In this document: one piece after another, positions 1-12,406 of the stretch | Position numbering within the stretch: position 1 is the stretch's first letter | Layout: every line of letters begins with the position of its first letter | The notes under the pieces: generated by a model | What the model saw: the letters and a program-made list of their open reading frames with translations, nothing else | Database searches by the model: none | Told to the model about the DNA's origin: nothing | Translations under genes and position numbers: made by a program | Assembly: GCA_029255685.2 (NCBI GenBank) | Contig: CM055320.2 | Span: 14,899,111-14,963,110, forward strand | Reading direction: 5' to 3' | Origin: Silene conica | Lineage: Eukaryota; Streptophyta; Magnoliopsida; Caryophyllales; Caryophyllaceae | Length of the DNA stretch: 64,000 nt

Positions 1-299
1 CCGAACTACTATGCCACTGGGCCGAATATAGGTTAAATATGAGAAAATCGGGCCGGCTTGGATAATTTTTATTAGATGGGCCTTTTGGAAACAATTAGGA
101 AAGGTTAAGATTGGCAACATAAGGGCTAGTGGGCCTCGGATTTTGTTGGGCCAAAGATAGTTTCAGAGTTGGGCTAGGATAAGAGTAATAATTTGAGGAA
201 GTCCATTCCGGACTCAAACACAACATCCGAAAATACCGAAAACGAAATTAAAACAAGAACAGAATATTAGCACTGCAATGCTGATCATAGACGAGAGCA

Positions 300-1030
300 A
301 GATTCATGGCTTCCTTAACAGCCCGTGGTCCCTAACCACAGCCCCTCCCTGAGTATTTAAGAACGACAACCAATGATGAATAACTCATCACACAATAATT
401 GAACATCCGTGCCAACCTTCTTAATCCGTTTATTAACCTTATCCATCCAATCTTTCAATCCGTACCACACCACTACTACTTCCCGCGCTTTCTTTTTCTT
501 TCTTAACCTCGTATAGACCAAGGATTTTATCCATCTTGGCATCTAGACGTTCAAACAAAGGAAATACCCATGAGCTTAAGCAATTCATCACACGTTCGAT
601 TTCTTGGCATAACTCCATAACTCTCTTCGTCAATAACACTTTTCTTGAACAGAATCTCCGACACCCATATTCCATCGGGAATGTCGAGTGTGGAACACAC
701 CTTTTCTTTAATTAACACACTTGAAATTTGACAAAATTTTCAACAAATCAAGAAGGCTAAATTTACCTTCGTTCCCTTCATCCAATTAAATAACACGATA
801 TCCTCACAACATGACAACTTATCCCAGTAGAAACGAACTCCGGCATGCTCTCAGGGACGATGGGTGAGTCTCGGTTCAGTTTTCGGCGTCTTCCGGTGTC
901 GGTCGTCGGAATGAACACGAAGATGGGTGTTGGGGACGGTGGAGGTGATGGTGGGTTTTGCTTCTTGCGGCTTGATTGTATTGCTTTTGCCAGAGGCATG
1001 ATCGGATTTTTGGAGGTTTCTTTGGTTTTG
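300..1030 (-). other. env-like / extra 3' region of SIRE-A
   Basis: Between the end of pol and the missing 3' LTR, several short minus-strand frames are rich in Pro, Ser, Lys and Arg (about 778-999) or are helical and charged (about 439-675). A similarly placed Pro/Ser-rich region lies in SIRE-D (about 36,420-37,560). SIRE-lineage elements carry an env-like ORF here, known in soybean SIRE1 to be reached by stop-codon suppression. I assign this by position and composition only. I see no signal peptide or transmembrane segment that I would trust. Bases 1030-1530 show nothing further. Confidence 0.4.
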
Positions 1031-1529
1031 GTAATGGAGGTTTAATGGGAGGTAATTATTTGGGGATTTGGGTTTTTGCAAATTTTATGTCGGTAATAAT
1101 GAAGGAGGGTGAGGTAAGTTGAGGGAGTTGGGTAATAATTGTGGAAGGGTAAAAAGTCAAAGGCTAGGTAATTAGTAGGGGGGCACGTGGCAGGTATGAG
1201 TGGGGCTAGGTGGTTGTGGGACGTGGCAATGGGGACCAACACACATAATTTGTGTGATAATTTGGTAAGTTTATTTTTATTTTTGTAATATTTAAATATT
1301 ATCATTTTGTATATATTGTAATATGTATGTTGTGGGGAAATTATAATATGTGACGTAATATTATTGTGAGATCGATTGTGCACACATTCATATGTAAATC
1401 ATATAATATAACTATAATCACAAAATTTATCATCGAATATATACATACACATGCAGCGGAGTATACGGACACAGTCATATAATCTCATCTAAACCGTAGT
1501 CAATCATTGGGTTATTTTTGCTTTTAAGA

Positions 1530-4500
1530 TTTGATTAGGTGCCACCGATTAAACCAATTTCCAATCGCAAAGTCTCAAAGCGTTCTCTAGCCAATGGTTT
1601 AGTGAAGATATCTGCCCACTGTTTTTCCGTACTACAAAATTCCAATTTTATATTTTTCTTTTCAACATGGTCTCTTAGAAAGTGGTGTCTAATTTCAATA
1701 TGTTTGGTCCTCGAGTGCTAGGCTGGGTTTTTAGATATAATTATAGCACTCGTATTATCACATAAAATAGGCACGCATCCAACATCAACACCATAATCAT
1801 GTAACTGTTGCTTTAACCATAAAAGTTGAGAACATACCAGTGCGGCTGCAATATATTCTGCTTCAGCAGTTGAGAGAGCGACAGAATTTTGTTTCTTGGA
1901 TCCCCAAGATATAATACAAGGACCTACAAAGGTAGCAAGTCCGGAGGTACTTTTTCTGTCTAAAGAACATCCTGCATAATCCGCATCTGAATATCCTACT
2001 AGGTTAAAGTTACAGTCCATAGGATACCATAGATATAATTTTGAGGTTCCGATTAGGTATCTTAATATTCTTTTAACTGCAATCATATGTGATTCTTTTG
2101 GTGCAGATTGGAATCTCGCACAAACACAGACACTAAACATTATATCTGGACGACTTGCTGTAAGATAAAGAAGTGAGCCAATCATACCTCTGTAAGTTGT
2201 TTCATCTACAGACTTACCATCTTCGTCTTTGGTTAACTTCTTATCTGTGACCATTGGAGTAGGCATTGCATGAGAGGTTTCCATTCCAAATTTCTTTAGT
2301 AACTCCTTGACGTATTTTTGTTGATGAACTTTGATTCCTTCTTCAGTTTGTTGTATTTGAAGTCCAAGGAAGAACTTTAGTTCTCCCATCATACTCATCT
2401 CGAACTCAGAAGTCATCAACTCAGAGAAGTACTTGCACAACTTTTTATTAGTTGAGCCAAAAATAATATCGTCAACATAGATCTGAACAACTAGTAGATC
2501 TGAGTTTTCGCTTTTAAGAAATAGGGTTTTATCTACAGACCCTCTCTTGAATCCACTCCCCAATAGGAACTTTGATAATCTGTCGTACCATGCTCTAGGT
2601 GCTTGTTTCAGGCCATAGAGAGCTTTGTCCAATTTGAATACATGATCCTTGAGTTTGCTGTCAGGAAATCCAGGAGGTTGTTCAACAAATACTTCCTCTT
2701 GGAGATAGCCATTAAGAAATGCGGTCTTAACGTCCATCTGAAAAAGCTTCATTCCCTTGTGTGCTGCAAATGCAATGAGTAGTCTTATTGCCTCAAGACG
2801 AGCAACAGGAGCAAAGGTTTCGTCATAATCGATCCCTTCCTGTTGGTTGTATCCTTGAACTACTAGTCTGGCCTTATTTCGCACAATGACTCCAGTGTCA
2901 TCCAATTTGTTTCTAAATACCCATCTAGTTCCAATGACAGTTCTGTCCTTAGGTCGAGGAACAAGATGCCAAACTTTGTTTCTTTCAAATTGCTGGAGTT
3001 CTTCTTGCATGGCAACTATCCAGTCTGGTTCTGCGAGAGCTTCCTTAATATTTGAAGGTTCAATAGTGGAGAGAAATGAGTAAAATGAGCAAAAGTTATT
3101 TAAGCTCCTTCGAGTTTGAACTCCATCTGTCAGGCTTCCTATTACATTATCCAAAGGATGAGAGCCTTTATATCTCCAGTTCCTTGATTGATCATTTGCA
3201 TTCCCTGAACTTGACTCGGGATCTTGACTTGTTCCCCCTGAATCCAAACCTGGGTTTATAGTAGGGTCAGGTATAACTCTGGCCTCTTCCCTTTGGTTTT
3301 GATTCAAAGTTACAGCTTCATTAGCTGTAACTCTGGGTTCCGAGTCATTGGTTTGAGAGTTATCTACAGTATCATCAACTGTAGTTTCATCTCTCGTACC
3401 ATTTTCTCCCAAGTTGAGCTCATCATGAATTCCTTGAGGTTCTCCTTCTTCAATTTCCATTTCAGGAGGATCTTCCCTTGATAACCTGAAATCAGGTTCA
3501 TCTAGATTTTCCTCTATATCCTGTAATGGCTTATCGAAGGCATTATTCTCATCAAAGATAACATGAATACTTTCCTCTATGCATAAAGTACGTTTGTTAA
3601 AAACTTTGTAGGCTTTACTATGATCTGAATATCCTATAAAGATTGCTTCATCACTTCTAGGGTCGAATTTGCTTAAACTGTTTTTACCATTGTTGTGAAC
3701 AAAGCATTTACTACCAAAGCATCTTAAATGAGATATGTTTGGTTTACGACCACGAAGAAGTTCATAAGGAGTCTTTTTAAGGATAGGTCTAATCATAGCA
3801 CGGTTATGAATATAGCAAGCTGTACTAATAGCCTCAGCCCAAAAGTTTCTAGGTAGGCCACTACAAAGAAGCATTGTTCGAGCCATGTCTTCTAGGGTTC
3901 TGTTCATTCGTTCTACGACTCCATTTTGTTGTGGGGTTCTAGGAGCTGAGAAGTTATGACCAACACCATTGGTTTTACAGAATTCAATAAAGGCATGATT
4001 GTCGAACTCAGTTCCATGGTCAGTACGGATTGTTACTAGGTTTGATTTATATTTGTTTTGAACAAGTTTCATAAGACTAACAAATTCATCGAATGTTTCG
4101 TCTTTAGAATGAAGAAAGATTGGCCAAACAAATCTAGAGTAATCATCAACTAGAACGAAAACGTACCTGGAACCACCTCTGCTTCTTACCTTCATAGGGC
4201 CACATAGATCCATATGTACAAGTTCAAGAGCTTGTTCTGTGCTTACCACTCTTTTTGGTTTAAAGGATGATCTGACGTGTTTACATCGTGCACATGTGTC
4301 ACACATCTTTTCTTGATCAAATTTGATCTTGGGAAGACCTTCGACCAAGTCCCATCTTTTCAGCTTACTTAGAATAGGTGAGCTAATATGACCAAATCTC
4401 TTGTGCCATAGACATGGATCATCTAACGTAACTTTCATGCATGATAGAGAATCAGTAGGTACAACATTTAAATCAATCATATAAACATTTTTCATCCTAT

Positions 4501-4843
4501 GACCTTCAAGTATTACTTTACTGGTGCCTTCTAGGATAATACGGCATATATCTGAGTGAAAAACCACTTTATTTCCTTTATCACATAATTGAGATATACT
4601 GATAAGATTGTGTTTGAGACCATTTACAAGGTATACATCATTTATAGCATGAGAGGATGAGATACCTATCTTACCAATTCCGATGATCTTTCCCTTTTTG
4701 TTATCACCAAATGTGACTTTACCTCCGTCAAAAGGTTTTAGGGTTTGGAATAGGTTTACGTCGCCTGTCATATGTCTTGAGCATCCACTGTCGAGATACC
4801 ATAGGTTATTTTCCTTGGCGACAAACTGCACAAATAATTTCAA
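1530..4843 (-). pseudogene. pol of SIRE-A (protease, integrase, RT, RNase H)
   Basis: The long pol frame opens with the Copia protease ([13 protein letters not shown], catalytic DSG). Next come the GAG-pre-integrase segment with the integrase HHCC finger (WHKRFGH...CDTCARCKH), the DDE integrase core ([14 protein letters not shown], Glu in [10 protein letters not shown]), a reverse transcriptase with the [11 protein letters not shown] active site, and RNase H ([17 protein letters not shown]). This is the standard Copia order, integrase before RT. The 3' tail of RNase H is recognisable down to about 1530. It is close to whole, with about one break. An element of this kind would supply its own enzymes and might also mobilise relatives. 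Confidence 0.88.
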
Positions 4844-7215
4844 AGACAGGATTTAGGTACCCAAGCATACTTGGGTCCTTTGTTGTTAGTAATCACAAAT
4901 ACATCTTCCTTTTTAACCCAGACTTGTCTTACATAGGTCTTTCTATATTGGTAGTGGTTGGGTTTTGATGTTCTTGTGTAGGTTTTAGTTTGGACTCTTG
5001 GTGACCATTTTTTGTGTGATGTTTGAGGAGTCTGTTTGGTTCTGTTTTTCTTTTCTTCGTAGTCAAATGTCATGTCATAGAACCATCTGTGGTCAATGTT
5101 CCTTTCCTCAGTTTTGTCACCATCACTATCAGAGACAGAATTAGTGTCGCTTGGAATTCCTAGGGATTTAACAAACTTAACTCCGGTTTTAAAATCTTGT
5201 GCGTGTTTCACACAGTTTTCTCGGAGGTGTCCAGTATGGCCACAATAAGTGCATATTAAATACTCAGGAAGGTCGGCATATTTTCTTCTTCTAAAGTCTC
5301 TATCTGTTGGACTTTGTTTACACTTTGAGTGATCCCTTCTTCCATAACATTCGTGACCTAACCCCATCTTCATGTTGTTGTCGGATTGTTCAGTTAGGAA
5401 GTTTAGAACGTTAGTGCTTCCTTCCCACTTATCGTGAACTTTCCGAGCATGAAGAAGGAGGTCTTTCAAGGAGTCTATTTCTTTCTTACATTCACTATGG
5501 TCAGTGTTGCTAGACTCTTTTAGGTTTTGAATGTCTTTATGGAAGTCAGACACAATTTTGGCATGTTCTTTCTTGATTTTAGATATACTGAATTCTAGAT
5601 CCATGATTTTGCTTTCGAGAATCTCAACTTCTTCTTGATGAGTCTCATCTTCGACCATAGTCGAAGATTCTGACTTAAGCCGTTCATTAACCTTTCTTAA
5701 TTCTGAAGTTATAGCTTTATTAGCTATAACTTTAGATTGAAGCTCTTTAATGTTGAGTTTTAGTTTTGAGGTTATAGCTTCATTAGCTATAACTTTAGAC
5801 TCAAGAACCTTTTTCTCAGACATAACTGTTTCCAACTTAGCATTAGCTTCAATGCTTATTTTGGATTTCAGTTTCTTAGCTTTGGCTTTCAGAAGTTGAT
5901 TTTCCTCAGCAATATCGAGGATCTGCTCTTTCAAGTCATCTAACTCAAGATTTTGTTCATGACATTGGTCTAGGGTTTTCTCAAAATATTTAATTAGCAT
6001 AGCCTTAGATAAGTTTTTAACTTGACTTTTGAGTTGAAGAAAATTTACCTCTTCGTCGTCGTCGTCTGAGTCTGATTCTCCAAGGAGACACATATTCGAT
6101 GCGTCATCTTCATCATTGTCGTTTGAGATTAGATCTAGGCTGACGTTGCTTAGGCATAGGTTTGCTACTTCTTCTTCTTTAGAGTCCTCGTCATCTTCAG
6201 ATTCTAATTCTCCCCAGCATGACGCAAGCATTACTTTCTTAAACTCTGTTTTGGTCTTTTCTCTTTTTGACTTGTCTTTGATTTTGTCCCAACTTGGACA
6301 ATCTTTGATCATATGGTCTTGTTGTCCACACTTGAAACATCCTCTTTTGAAGAATGTTTGTTTGGAGTCAGTTTTCTTTTTGTCGAACGTTTTGTTCGAG
6401 TTTTTGTATCTACCTTTGAAAACTGCTTTCTTAAATCGTCTAGCGAATAGAACTGTTTCATCCTCAAGTTCTTCTTCGCTTACTTCGTTTGTGGAGGCTT
6501 GTAAAGCGACTCCCTTTCCCTTGGGATCATCATCGTTTTTATTTAGTATTATCTCGTGAGCCATTAAGGAACCAATCAATTCTTGGTAAGTGATTTTAGA
6601 TAAATCACGTGCTTCCTCTATGGCTGTGACCTTAGGTTGCCACTTTTTGGTAAGACTCCTAAGAATCTTACGAATGATATCCTCAGAATCGATTTTTTTG
6701 CCAAGGTTCCGCAGTTCATTAATAATACAAGAAAATCGTGCAGACATGCTATCAATAGATTCATTCTTTTCCATATTGAAAAGTTCATATCTTTGAACGA
6801 GCAAGTCTATACGATGTTTCCTGACTGCGGATGTTCCTTCATAAGCAAGTTCGAGACTATCCCATATTTCCTTAGCGGAACTACAAGATGAGAATCTATC
6901 GAATTCTGAGGTTATCATACCGTTCTGTAGGAGGCTCATGGCCTTAGAATTTTTCTCTGCAATTTTGTAGTCACTTTCCACATAATCGCTTTCCATTTTT
7001 TCGTAGGTTGTTCCATTTGCGGCGGCGACCAAGATCTTTTTTGGTCCAGTTTGGATGATCTTCCAACATTCCCAATCACAACCCTTGATGTAATGAGTCA
7101 TCATATTTTTCCATAAGCTATAGTTTTTGCCATCGAAGATAGGGCACTTGAGATGCTTGGAATCCATTGATGAAAGAGTATATAATATAAAATCAATAGA
7201 AGGATCAAAACTCAC
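4840..7215 (-). CDS. gag of SIRE-A
   Basis: Open frame of 791 codons. The N-terminal ~220 residues are the Copia gag domain: the [13 protein letters not shown] opening, then a UBN2-type region with a [18 protein letters not shown] stretch. Next come a first CCHC zinc knuckle ([14 protein letters not shown], about residue 290), an acidic segment, a long heptad-rich coiled coil (about residues 400-590) and a second knuckle ([14 protein letters not shown]). Two knuckles flanking a coiled coil are typical of SIRE-type Gag. The product would form the cytoplasmic virus-like particle and bind the RNA. The pol frame starts in the last codon of this one and has no clear ATG, so Pol would depend on recoding or read-through of the kind known in this lineage. 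The frame looks whole. Confidence 0.88.
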   Translation of the reverse strand: MSFDPSIDFILYTLSSMDSKHLKCPIFDGKNYSLWKNMMTHYIKGCDWECWKIIQTGPKKILVAAANGTTYEKMESDYVESDYKIAEKNSKAMSLLQNGMITSEFDRFSSCSSAKEIWDSLELAYEGTSAVRKHRIDLLVQRYELFNMEKNESIDSMSARFSCIINELRNLGKKIDSEDIIRKILRSLTKKWQPKVTAIEEARDLSKITYQELIGSLMAHEIILNKNDDDPKGKGVALQASTNEVSEEELEDETVLFARRFKKAVFKGRYKNSNKTFDKKKTDSKQTFFKRGCFKCGQQDHMIKDCPSWDKIKDKSKREKTKTEFKKVMLASCWGELESEDDEDSKEEEVANLCLSNVSLDLISNDNDEDDASNMCLLGESDSDDDDEEVNFLQLKSQVKNLSKAMLIKYFEKTLDQCHEQNLELDDLKEQILDIAEENQLLKAKAKKLKSKISIEANAKLETVMSEKKVLESKVIANEAITSKLKLNIKELQSKVIANKAITSELRKVNERLKSESSTMVEDETHQEEVEILESKIMDLEFSISKIKKEHAKIVSDFHKDIQNLKESSNTDHSECKKEIDSLKDLLLHARKVHDKWEGSTNVLNFLTEQSDNNMKMGLGHECYGRRDHSKCKQSPTDRDFRRRKYADLPEYLICTYCGHTGHLRENCVKHAQDFKTGVKFVKSLGIPSDTNSVSDSDGDKTEERNIDHRWFYDMTFDYEEKKNRTKQTPQTSHKKWSPRVQTKTYTRTSKPNHYQYRKTYVRQVWVKKEDVFVITNNKGPKYAWVPKSCL

Positions 7216-7239
7216 GCGGCTAGGCGATCAAGAGCACGA

Positions 7240-7252
7240 GGCTCTGATACCA
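7240..7252 (-). other. Primer-binding site of SIRE-A (tRNA-iMet)
   Basis: The minus strand reads TGGTATCAGAGCC two bases inside the LTR. This is the complement of the initiator methionine tRNA 3' end, the usual primer of plant Copia elements. Confidence 0.9.
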
Positions 7253-7254
7253 AT

Positions 7255-8737
7255 TGAAGAGTCTATTGATATAATATACTCAAGAAGGGGGGGGGGGGTT
7301 GAATTGAGTATGCCTTCTTTTTAAATCTTCTTCGATGTGTGTGTAGTTGTATGATGATCGTTGAGTAGAGCAATAATAAAGTAGAGACACGATATTTTTG
7401 AAGTGGTTCAGTCTCACACTCTGAGACCTACGTCCACTATTCTCGATTAATAAAATTAGTACCAACTCTGGATTACAATTTTATCAACCCTACTCGTGCG
7501 ACTTTGATGTTAGTCACAACTCAATCTAGATACCGTTAAATATCTAGCTACGAAAAATACCGTTAAATATTTGTCTTACAACGAGTACCGCTAAATACTC
7601 AATCTATCTTACGTAAATAAGATAAAGTCTTCAATGTTTTCTTGGTGTCACAATCTTGAATGAATAAGATCAATGCTTGAGCACTTGAATCTTGAATCGG
7701 ATATGACAATGATAAGCTCGAACTTGAAGAATATGAACGGCGGCTCTTTCTCGATATGCGTGTATGTGTGTTGTGTATTTCGTATCAATTAATGTATCAT
7801 AGGTAGTCTATTTATATAGAATATGTATCTAGGTATTTCTAACCCTAGATGATTTAGGAATATTACTTAAAACTAGAATACTAGTCTTTTAGTAATACTA
7901 CCATAAATCTAATCTTAATATATTTAGGAAAGATATAATAATGTACTATGTGTATTATATAAGGAATCAATTTCCTAATTCATATTTAGGAAAGATCTTT
8001 ATATAATAAACAATTAGTATCCTTATTAAATCAACTTCCTAAATCATGTCAAAGATAATAAAATATATTACCATAATATAATCTTAGTTTATTTAGGACA
8101 TTAAATAAATACATGATATTTATTTAAGCAAGTCCTACACGATTTGGTAATGTGGCATATCACACGATTTCCAAAATCGAAACAAACTATATTTAGACTA
8201 TATATTTTTGACAATTAAAATCATATAAAAATCTTTAGTTTATTTTAGTAATAAATAATTATCTCATAAGATATTTATTTATTTCTTATTTAACCAAAAG
8301 ATATTTTATATAATCCTATTAAGATTAACAATTCCATATTTAAAATAGAATACCATTGAACCACTAATACTACACGACACAAATTAGGAAACAATTGTTT
8401 CAACTAAAACACACATAAGTCTTGATCATTTCTTCATGATATAGAGTTATAACTACGAGCTATAACTTGAATCCATCTTGTACTAAAGCTATAGTTGACG
8501 AATACAACTTTAGTTCATTATGCGCGCTTGTGATCTTCTATCAATCTTCGACTTAGTCAATTCATTGACCAATGTGCTTGAATCTTTTATACTCGATAGA
8601 TTAGATCTTGTTACTAATGTTCTGTACACTTAGCACACGATTATACATACGAGTATATAATATATAAATAGCTAGACTTGTCATTATCAAAACATAAACA
8701 TATATACTATATATATATTTGAATATATGGTTCAACA
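7255..8737 (-). repeat. 5' LTR of SIRE-A
   Basis: The 1483-bp LTR reads on the minus strand from TGTTGAACC at 8737 to CTCTTCA at 7255. The TG...CA ends lie directly beside the primer-binding site on the inner side and Gypsy LTR sequence on the outer side. A G-rich run lies near the inner end (about 7287-7300). It is AT-rich, with TATA-like stretches that could serve as the element's promoter. There is no second LTR in the window to compare. Confidence 0.85.
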
Positions 8738-9270
8738 AATACAAAGGCAACCAAAAGCTGTGACCTAATCCTAATCACAGTTTCACAACAATACACCTCA
8801 AATACAAAGGCAAACAAGACTGTAACCTAATCCAAATTACAGTCCCACCACAATACATGCCCCATAATCCAAAGGCAACACAGAACTGTAACCTAATCCA
8901 AATTACAGTCCTACAACAACATACCCCATAATCCAAAGGCAACACAGAACTGTAACCTAATCCAAATTACAGTCCTAACACAACATACCCCATAATCCAA
9001 AGGCAACACAGAACTGTAACCTAATCCAAATTACAGTCCTAACACAACATACCCCATAATCCAAAGGCAACACAGAACTGTAACCTAATCCAAATTACAG
9101 TCCTACAACAACATACCCCATAATCCAAAGGCAACACAGAACTGTAACCTAATCCAAATTACAGTCCTACAACAATACAATACATTCAAAACTGTAACCT
9201 AATCCAAATCACAGTTCTACAACACATTTCACGTCAAAACTATGACCTAAACCAAATCACAGTCCTACAA
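8738..9270. repeat. 64-bp tandem repeat array of hairpin units (copy 1)
   Basis: At least five clean units of exactly 64 bp can be counted from the CCCC starts at 8860, 8924, 8988, 9052 and 9116, with degenerate units either side. Each unit holds an inverted repeat, ACTGTAA - 11-base spacer - TTACAGT. Outer units carry CTGTGA paired with TCACAG instead, so both arms changed together. The array lies inside the Gypsy-G LTR. Confidence 0.9.
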
Positions 9271-9539
9271 CTTCATTACTGAACTTACTCGATTCATAAC
9301 CAATCATGCAAGCGACGTATACTCAAACCAACACTTAATTGACCCCAGGAATTAAGCCGAGGGAGAGCCGGTTTCCCTTTCGGTTGCCCGACCGGGGGGT
9401 CTCTATCCTCACTTTATTCCCGAACCCAATATAGTGTCGCCCGAACCTCGGGGACTCCAAACATGCATACGAAGCATACGGAAAAAGAATCAATGCAATC
9501 CGACATGTGAATCAAAAGTTATAAGCAATTTATTATGCA

Positions 9540-9925
9540 TTAGGGGCTCTCAGCCGGTCAGCCACAGGCTGCCGGTGGGCCGGCTGAGAGTGCAAGACTC
9601 TCAAAAATAACTTCAAAAACCAAGAGTGGCTCTCAGCCGGTTGGCCACAGGCTGCCGGTGGGCCGGCTGAGAGTCCTTAACTCTCAAAACAACCTTCAAA
9701 ATACCAAAAGGGGCTCTCAGCCGGTCAGCCACAGGCTGCCGGTTGGCCGGCTGAGAGTCCATTACCCTCAATTACATACTTCAAAACACAAAGAAGGGCT
9801 CCCAGCCGGCTGACCGGCTGCCGGCCGACCGGCTGAGGGTCCTTCCTCAGCTTTCTTTAAAAATCAACATACGAGACTCTCAGCCGGTTGACCGGCCGCC
9901 GGTCAACCAACCGGCTGGGAGTCCC
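9540..9925. repeat. GC-rich ~83-bp hairpin array (copy 1)
   Basis: Five units start at about 9547, 9630, 9714, 9799 and 9877, a spacing of 78-85 bp. Each carries CTCTCAGCCGG and its inverse CCGGCTGAGAG around a 19-22-base loop, and most loops hold a further small inverted repeat (CAGCC-ACA-GGCTG). The last unit has a perfect inner TTGACCGG-CCG-CCGGTCAA stem. A related GC-rich inverted motif lies just upstream (about 9358-9402). The GC content contrasts sharply with the AT-rich surroundings. Confidence 0.88.
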
Positions 9926-10876
9926 TGTTCCCAGAAAAACGCATTTCGACATATCAAAATTCATCCAAATCTCATGGGATCGTTCCTACAATATGATTTC
10001 TACTCCAAACATACATTACCCAGTAATTATACATCATTCTCATACATATGTAATGACTAACGACTTCTCAAACACCCAACATACGATTAATCATCCATAT
10101 CCGTCACAATTTCAACCCAACACAAGATAAACATGTTTGAGCATATGAAACACCAATTTCATCAAGTATCTCATATAATGAACATATAATTCAGTAATTT
10201 ACACATTACTAAGTTCCTACCAACATCAATAACCATAAACTCATGTGAAACACATAATCAAACCACAAAAAGTGCTAATATTAGACAAAAGGCCGAGTTT
10301 CTCATTATCGTCACCTTAAAAGCGGTTATGCTCCGAATTCTTCTTCAATAACGAAGCTATCACCCTCCGGGTTCTCTAATCCAACTCTTACAACAAAAGA
10401 AACGGGTTTTAGAAGCTTAAAACGGAATTTACCCAAAACAGCGTCTTTTTCGAGTTTGATAAAATTGAAATTGAAAGGGATAGAAAGCTTGCAAATCTCG
10501 CAAGGATTCCGAAAATGTAAGACTTACCGCGATTCGAGTTCGGGAAGAGGTTGAAATGTTGATTTTAAGCTCTTAAGAAAGAAGAACAATGGTTGAAATG
10601 AAGAAGCAGTGGAAATGGATGTCGATGGAATAGGGTTTTGGTGGGGTTTATATTGTCCTTTCCGTATTTTGAGTCGGGTTACTTGTTTTGTGAAACGGGT
10701 TCAAGTCGGGGTTTGATTTTGCCAAGTTAACATCTTAAGAACTAAAACATTCTTAAGACGGATCTTAACGGAGAAACTTAAAATAAATTCACGATTTATT
10801 ATTAAAATATTATTAAATTCCGTAAACTACTTTTAAATTATTAAAAATCACTTTTATAAAAATACGGGATGTTACA

Positions 10877-11896
10877 ATCACCCCATCTTTTAAAAAGTTT
10901 CGTCCTCGAAACTTGAAAGCAGTTACAAGGACAACATTAACGATTAAAACTTTCACAGAAACTTGATATACAAAAACTTAGATTTCTTTCCAAAAATTTC
11001 AGAAGTAAAAACCATAGTCCAGCCTCCATCAAGGAACGTTTGGGTTCTCGTTGCGCATTCAAGAACCTGACATTCTAATCCGAAGGCAAAACCAAGGTGA
11101 AAATCAATGAAGAGTTTCAAAATTTAGACCGATCCGGTGTCGATGAGCATAGTACAGGTTATCAGACGTCTCCAATAACGAGTTCAAATGGCAAATCAAC
11201 GCTGAAATCCATCAAAGTTGTAAAACTTTCAACTTTCTTCAAACTTGACCTTCCAAAAATAAACTTTTATTTCAAATTTCTCAAAAATAGTAAAGTTTGT
11301 AAAAGTAACGAAAGTTTAAAATCCTCAGAAAGGAAAACCATTCAAAACGGTTACAGAAAGCACAGAGACAACAACTTAAGATTAAGGAGGCGGAGACAAC
11401 GGAGATCGAGTCAAGAAGGGTGATAATTCCTCAAAACTCAATCAAGGGGAAAGTTTACTTACAAGGTACCTCGAGAAGCAAGTAACAAGGATAGGTCGAA
11501 AGGAGATGAAGATAGATTTCAAGTCAGATGGTCAACTATTCAATAAGAAGGGATGTGCATCCAGAGTTATCAAAGAAGACGATGCACATAGATATGAGGA
11601 GTATCTTCAAGGCTTAGAAGCATTCTCCAACGATAGCACGAATCGATCATCTTCGGTAGGAAACACCGGTCTTGATCGTCAAATGGATGAGCTCACGGTT
11701 CGTCGATTCAAAGATATAAAAAGTAAACTCATTGACAATCAACAAACACGTTAGGACCTAATAAAAGCAATCACAATACAGACTACCACTTGTCCTTAAG
11801 TCTACCCAAATCTCTCATTCATTATTCAATTTATTGGTCAAGTTAAGTTTGGGGATTACATGAGTGCGTCGGGAGCGATAACGCTCTGATACCAAC
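10877..11896 (-). other. Interior of Gypsy-G: PPT, non-coding body, primer-binding site
   Basis: The minus strand begins with TGGTATCAGAGC (11,883-11,894), an initiator-Met primer-binding site two bases inside the LTR. It ends with a purine-rich AAAAGATGGGGTGAT tract just before the 3' LTR (10,877-10,892). Between them I see no Gag or Pol motif on the minus strand. Two plus-strand frames (11,097-11,423; 11,506-11,754) are Lys/Ser/Asn-rich, have no recognisable motif, and lie antisense to the element. Confidence 0.7.
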
Positions 11897-12406
11897 TGTA
11901 AAACCCCTCGCGAAAGCGGAAATATAAAACATACAAAGTACCAAAAATGCAGCGGAATTAAAACTTTTTAACATAAAGAAACATGCGAGGTGTTTTAACA
12001 ACTAAACATGCGGAAGATAAAAACATAGATAAGTATATAAGTACTATACACAAGCAGCCCGGGATAGCATATCCCTACAGGCACCAAAGTACGGAAAACA
12101 TAAAGCTAAGGTCTAGCTAACGAATGGGTAAAATCATCGATGAAGGATCATCGCTCGCTAGCCTCAACGTAACCCCCTGAAGAACATCATCAAGTACCTA
12201 CACACATACAACATGTGCGCCACAGTCAGTGGGGAGTGACTAGAGTTCTCATAGCCACCTAATGTCATACAACACAGAACATGTAAACAAGTATTATACT
12301 CCAACATAAACGATCATGTGAAGCATTTATCTCAACATCTCAATCTCCTATCATCATGCGAATACTATGCAAAGGCTCTCAACCAACTTCGGAAACTATT
12401 TGAAAG

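Larger units (their letters stand above)
1..8737 (-). mobile_element. SIRE-A: SIRE/Maximus-like Copia LTR retrotransposon, left end outside window
   Basis: This minus-strand Copia element has, reading right to left, a 5' LTR, an initiator-Met primer-binding site, a long gag with two zinc knuckles, pol in Copia order (protease, integrase, reverse transcriptase, RNase H) and a long tail with env-like reading frames. The 3' LTR is not seen and should lie left of base 1. The long gag with a coiled-coil middle, the separate pol frame and the extra 3' region are typical of the SIRE/Maximus lineage. It sits inside the LTR of Gypsy-G: the bases at its right edge (from AATAC at 8738) continue exactly as in the other Gypsy LTR at 23,960. 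It looks nearly whole, with about one or two breaks. It cannot be dated here because only one LTR is visible. Confidence 0.9.
8738..10876 (-). repeat. 3' LTR of Gypsy-G (part; left end cut by SIRE-A)
   Basis: It matches 23,960-26,098 base for base without length change, and ends on the plus strand in TGTTACA at 10,876. It contains the 64-bp hairpin array, the GC-rich ~83-bp hairpin array, and an AT-rich U3 side with a run of ATTATTAAA-type sequence. Many of the differences from the other LTR are C/T transitions, as expected for methylated silent DNA. Confidence 0.85.

Noticed and set aside
7240-7252. tRNA-like matches (also at 11,883, 13,647, 27,029 and 40,571)
   Set aside because: They are 12-13-base primer-binding sites complementary to tRNA-iMet beside LTRs, not tRNA genes.
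8860-9180. Regular repeats spaced like a CRISPR array
   Set aside because: Units are 64-bp tandem repeats with no unique spacers, lie inside a plant LTR, and occur identically in both LTRs.
11097-11754. Two plus-strand frames in the Gypsy interior as possible accessory genes
   Set aside because: They are antisense to the element, low in complexity and without recognisable motifs. Kept only as a note in the interior entry.
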